Positions 6,168-6,558 of a stretch of 6,558 nt of DNA are shown in pieces. Position 1 is the stretch's first letter. Each line of letters begins with the position of its first letter. The notes under the pieces were generated by a model. That model saw only the letters and a list, made by a program, of their open reading frames with translations. It ran no database searches and was not told the DNA's origin. Origin of the DNA: Synergistaceae bacterium (GTDB lineage: Bacteria > Synergistota > Synergistia > Synergistales > Synergistaceae); the NCBI GenBank assembly GCA_028702015.1, contig JAQVPO010000073.1, forward strand, positions 1 to 6,558, written 5' to 3'. The translations under genes and the position numbers were made by a program.

Positions 6168-6195
6168 AAAAAAAAGGACCGCCTCTTAGGCGATC
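6168..6195 (-). terminator. Intrinsic terminator in the pyr leader (attenuator)
   Basis: On the minus strand GATCGCCT (6195-6188) pairs with AGGCGGTC (6184-6177) over eight positions (one U-G) around an AAG loop, and after one C comes a run of eight T (6175-6168). It lies downstream of the promoter and 7 nt before the pyrR ribosome binding site, so it must be bypassed for operon expression. This placement is that of a transcription attenuator. The loop side of the stem (GCC-UAAGA-GGC) vaguely resembles the PyrR-binding consensus UCC-NGNGA-GGY, but not well enough to call a binding site. Confidence 0.85.
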
Positions 6196-6233
6196 TCTGC
6201 AAACAACATTTCAAAATGCAGTATATATCTGCG

Positions 6234-6288
6234 GGAGCAACGAAATGACAAGATCAATGAGCTGTTTAGTATCATCTGCGTTCCCTCC
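6234..6288 (-). promoter_or_regulatory. Upstream leader hairpin of the pyr attenuator (candidate anti-antiterminator)
   Basis: In the pyr leader transcript GGAG (6288-6285) pairs with CUCC (6237-6234), AACG (6282-6279) with CGUU (6242-6239) and, past one bulged C, AGAUGA (6277-6272) with UCAUUU (6248-6243, one G-U). Its 23-nt loop contains UGAUCUU (6256-6250), which can pair with AGAGAUCG bases 6197-6191, the 5' arm of the terminator. That gives a mutually exclusive antiterminator candidate. The pairing scheme is read by eye, not folded, and no clear PyrR-binding consensus was found. Confidence 0.5.
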
Positions 6289-6306
6289 GTCAATTTAATT
6301 TAGGGT

Positions 6307-6335
6307 ATTATATATCACTTTTAAAATTTATGCAA
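6307..6335 (-). promoter_or_regulatory. Promoter of the pyr operon
   Basis: Minus-strand TTGCAT (6335-6330), a 17-nt A/T-rich spacer, and a perfect TATAAT (6312-6307). Transcription would begin near 6300, giving a leader of about 155 nt that contains the upstream hairpin and the terminator before pyrR. The -35 is only half consensus but spacing and -10 are ideal. Confidence 0.72.
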
Positions 6336-6396
6336 TCGGTTGCAGAATTTTGTTTAAGCATCACATGCAGGAAGTTAGCAACGTCTTACTGTTATT

Positions 6397-6405
6397 TGGT
6401 ATAAT
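6397..6405 (+). promoter_or_regulatory. Extended -10 promoter for the rightward gene
   Basis: TGGTATAAT is a full extended -10 (TGnTATAAT). No good -35 is seen at 16-18 nt upstream; TTAGCA at 6375-6380 is 19 nt away. Transcription would start near 6412 and give a leader of roughly 85 nt before the ATG at 6496. It faces away from the pyr promoter, so the two transcripts diverge. Confidence 0.5.
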
Positions 6406-6495
6406 TGTTAGGCTGGCAGGTCCCAAAGACATATTATTATTCAACAGTAAATTTAGTTTTTTCAAAATACTTATGAACATAGGAGAACTATTATA

Positions 6496-6558
6496 ATGAA
6501 AAAAATTGAAGCAAACCTTCGCACATGTCTCCAGCCCGCACCAAAAGTGATCGTATCC
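6496..6558 (+). CDS. Start of a rightward gene, possibly a flavin-reductase-like protein (partial)
   Basis: ATG 6496 opens a frame to the window edge (21 codons), with AGGAG at 6481-6485, 10 nt upstream, and an extended -10 promoter further upstream. It begins MKKIEANLRTCLQPAP, followed by KVIVS. The 'PAPKVIVS' stretch is reminiscent of the first strand of flavin reductase/flavoredoxin-type FMN-binding proteins, which begin with a short helix, then 'P.PV.VV'. The visible part is too short to be sure. It is divergent from pyrR and shows no functional link to it. Confidence 0.6.
   Translation, partial: MKKIEANLRTCLQPAPKVIVS

Noticed and set aside
1..6558. CRISPR arrays, tRNA or rRNA genes, phage or defence genes.
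   Set aside because: No regularly spaced direct repeats, tRNA cloverleaf signatures, rRNA segments or phage/defence-type proteins were seen; apart from the intergenic regions described, the window is filled with metabolic and envelope genes.

Overview
The window is dominated by one long leftward (minus-strand) gene cluster for de novo pyrimidine (UMP) synthesis. In transcription order it runs pyrR (5590-6144), pyrB (4653-5609), pyrC (3349-4653), pyrF (2449-3153, interrupted by an in-frame TGA) and pyrE (1850-2449). It continues into a secreted protein that looks like a degenerate metal-type ABC solute-binding protein (1017-1850), an LptA/OstA-like periplasmic protein (75-935), and the first codons of one more leftward gene (43 to the left edge). 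A divergent rightward gene starts at 6496 and runs off the right edge. carAB and pyrD/pyrK, needed to complete the pathway, are not in the window.

Organism: a PyrR-type regulator together with an LptA-like protein carrying a Sec signal peptide suggests a bacterium with an outer membrane but with Firmicutes-like pyr regulation. Synergistota or another such diderm lineage would fit. This is inference from gene content; there is no rRNA or other taxonomic marker here. Trp is encoded by TGG, and several genes end in TGA at tight operon junctions, so the standard bacterial code applies.

Layout and regulation: the 351-base divergent intergenic region (6145-6495) holds a good sigma-70-type promoter pointing left (TTGCAT-17-TATAAT, 6307-6335) and a leader of about 155 nt. 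The leader has an upstream hairpin (6234-6288) and a clean intrinsic terminator (6168-6195) just before the pyrR ribosome binding site. This is the architecture of a transcription attenuator, and PyrR is encoded first behind it. An extended -10 promoter (6397-6405) points right toward the divergent gene.

Most pyr junctions are tightly coupled: pyrR/pyrB overlap by 20 nt, pyrB/pyrC by 1 nt (TAATG), pyrF/pyrE by 1 nt (TGATG) and pyrE/solute-binding gene by 1 nt (TGATG). The exception is a 195-nt gap between pyrC and pyrF. It contains a 67-nt imperfect inverted repeat and is followed, 25 codons into pyrF, by a nonsense codon. The pyrC-pyrF junction is therefore the anomalous spot of the operon.

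How the genes work together: PyrB and PyrC convert carbamoyl phosphate plus aspartate to dihydroorotate. After oxidation by PyrD (elsewhere), PyrE adds ribose phosphate to orotate and PyrF decarboxylates OMP to UMP. PyrR would sense UMP/PRPP and set read-through of the leader. The two exported proteins at the end of the cluster have no obvious pyrimidine role. The last one, with its downstream neighbour, probably belongs to a lipopolysaccharide transport unit.
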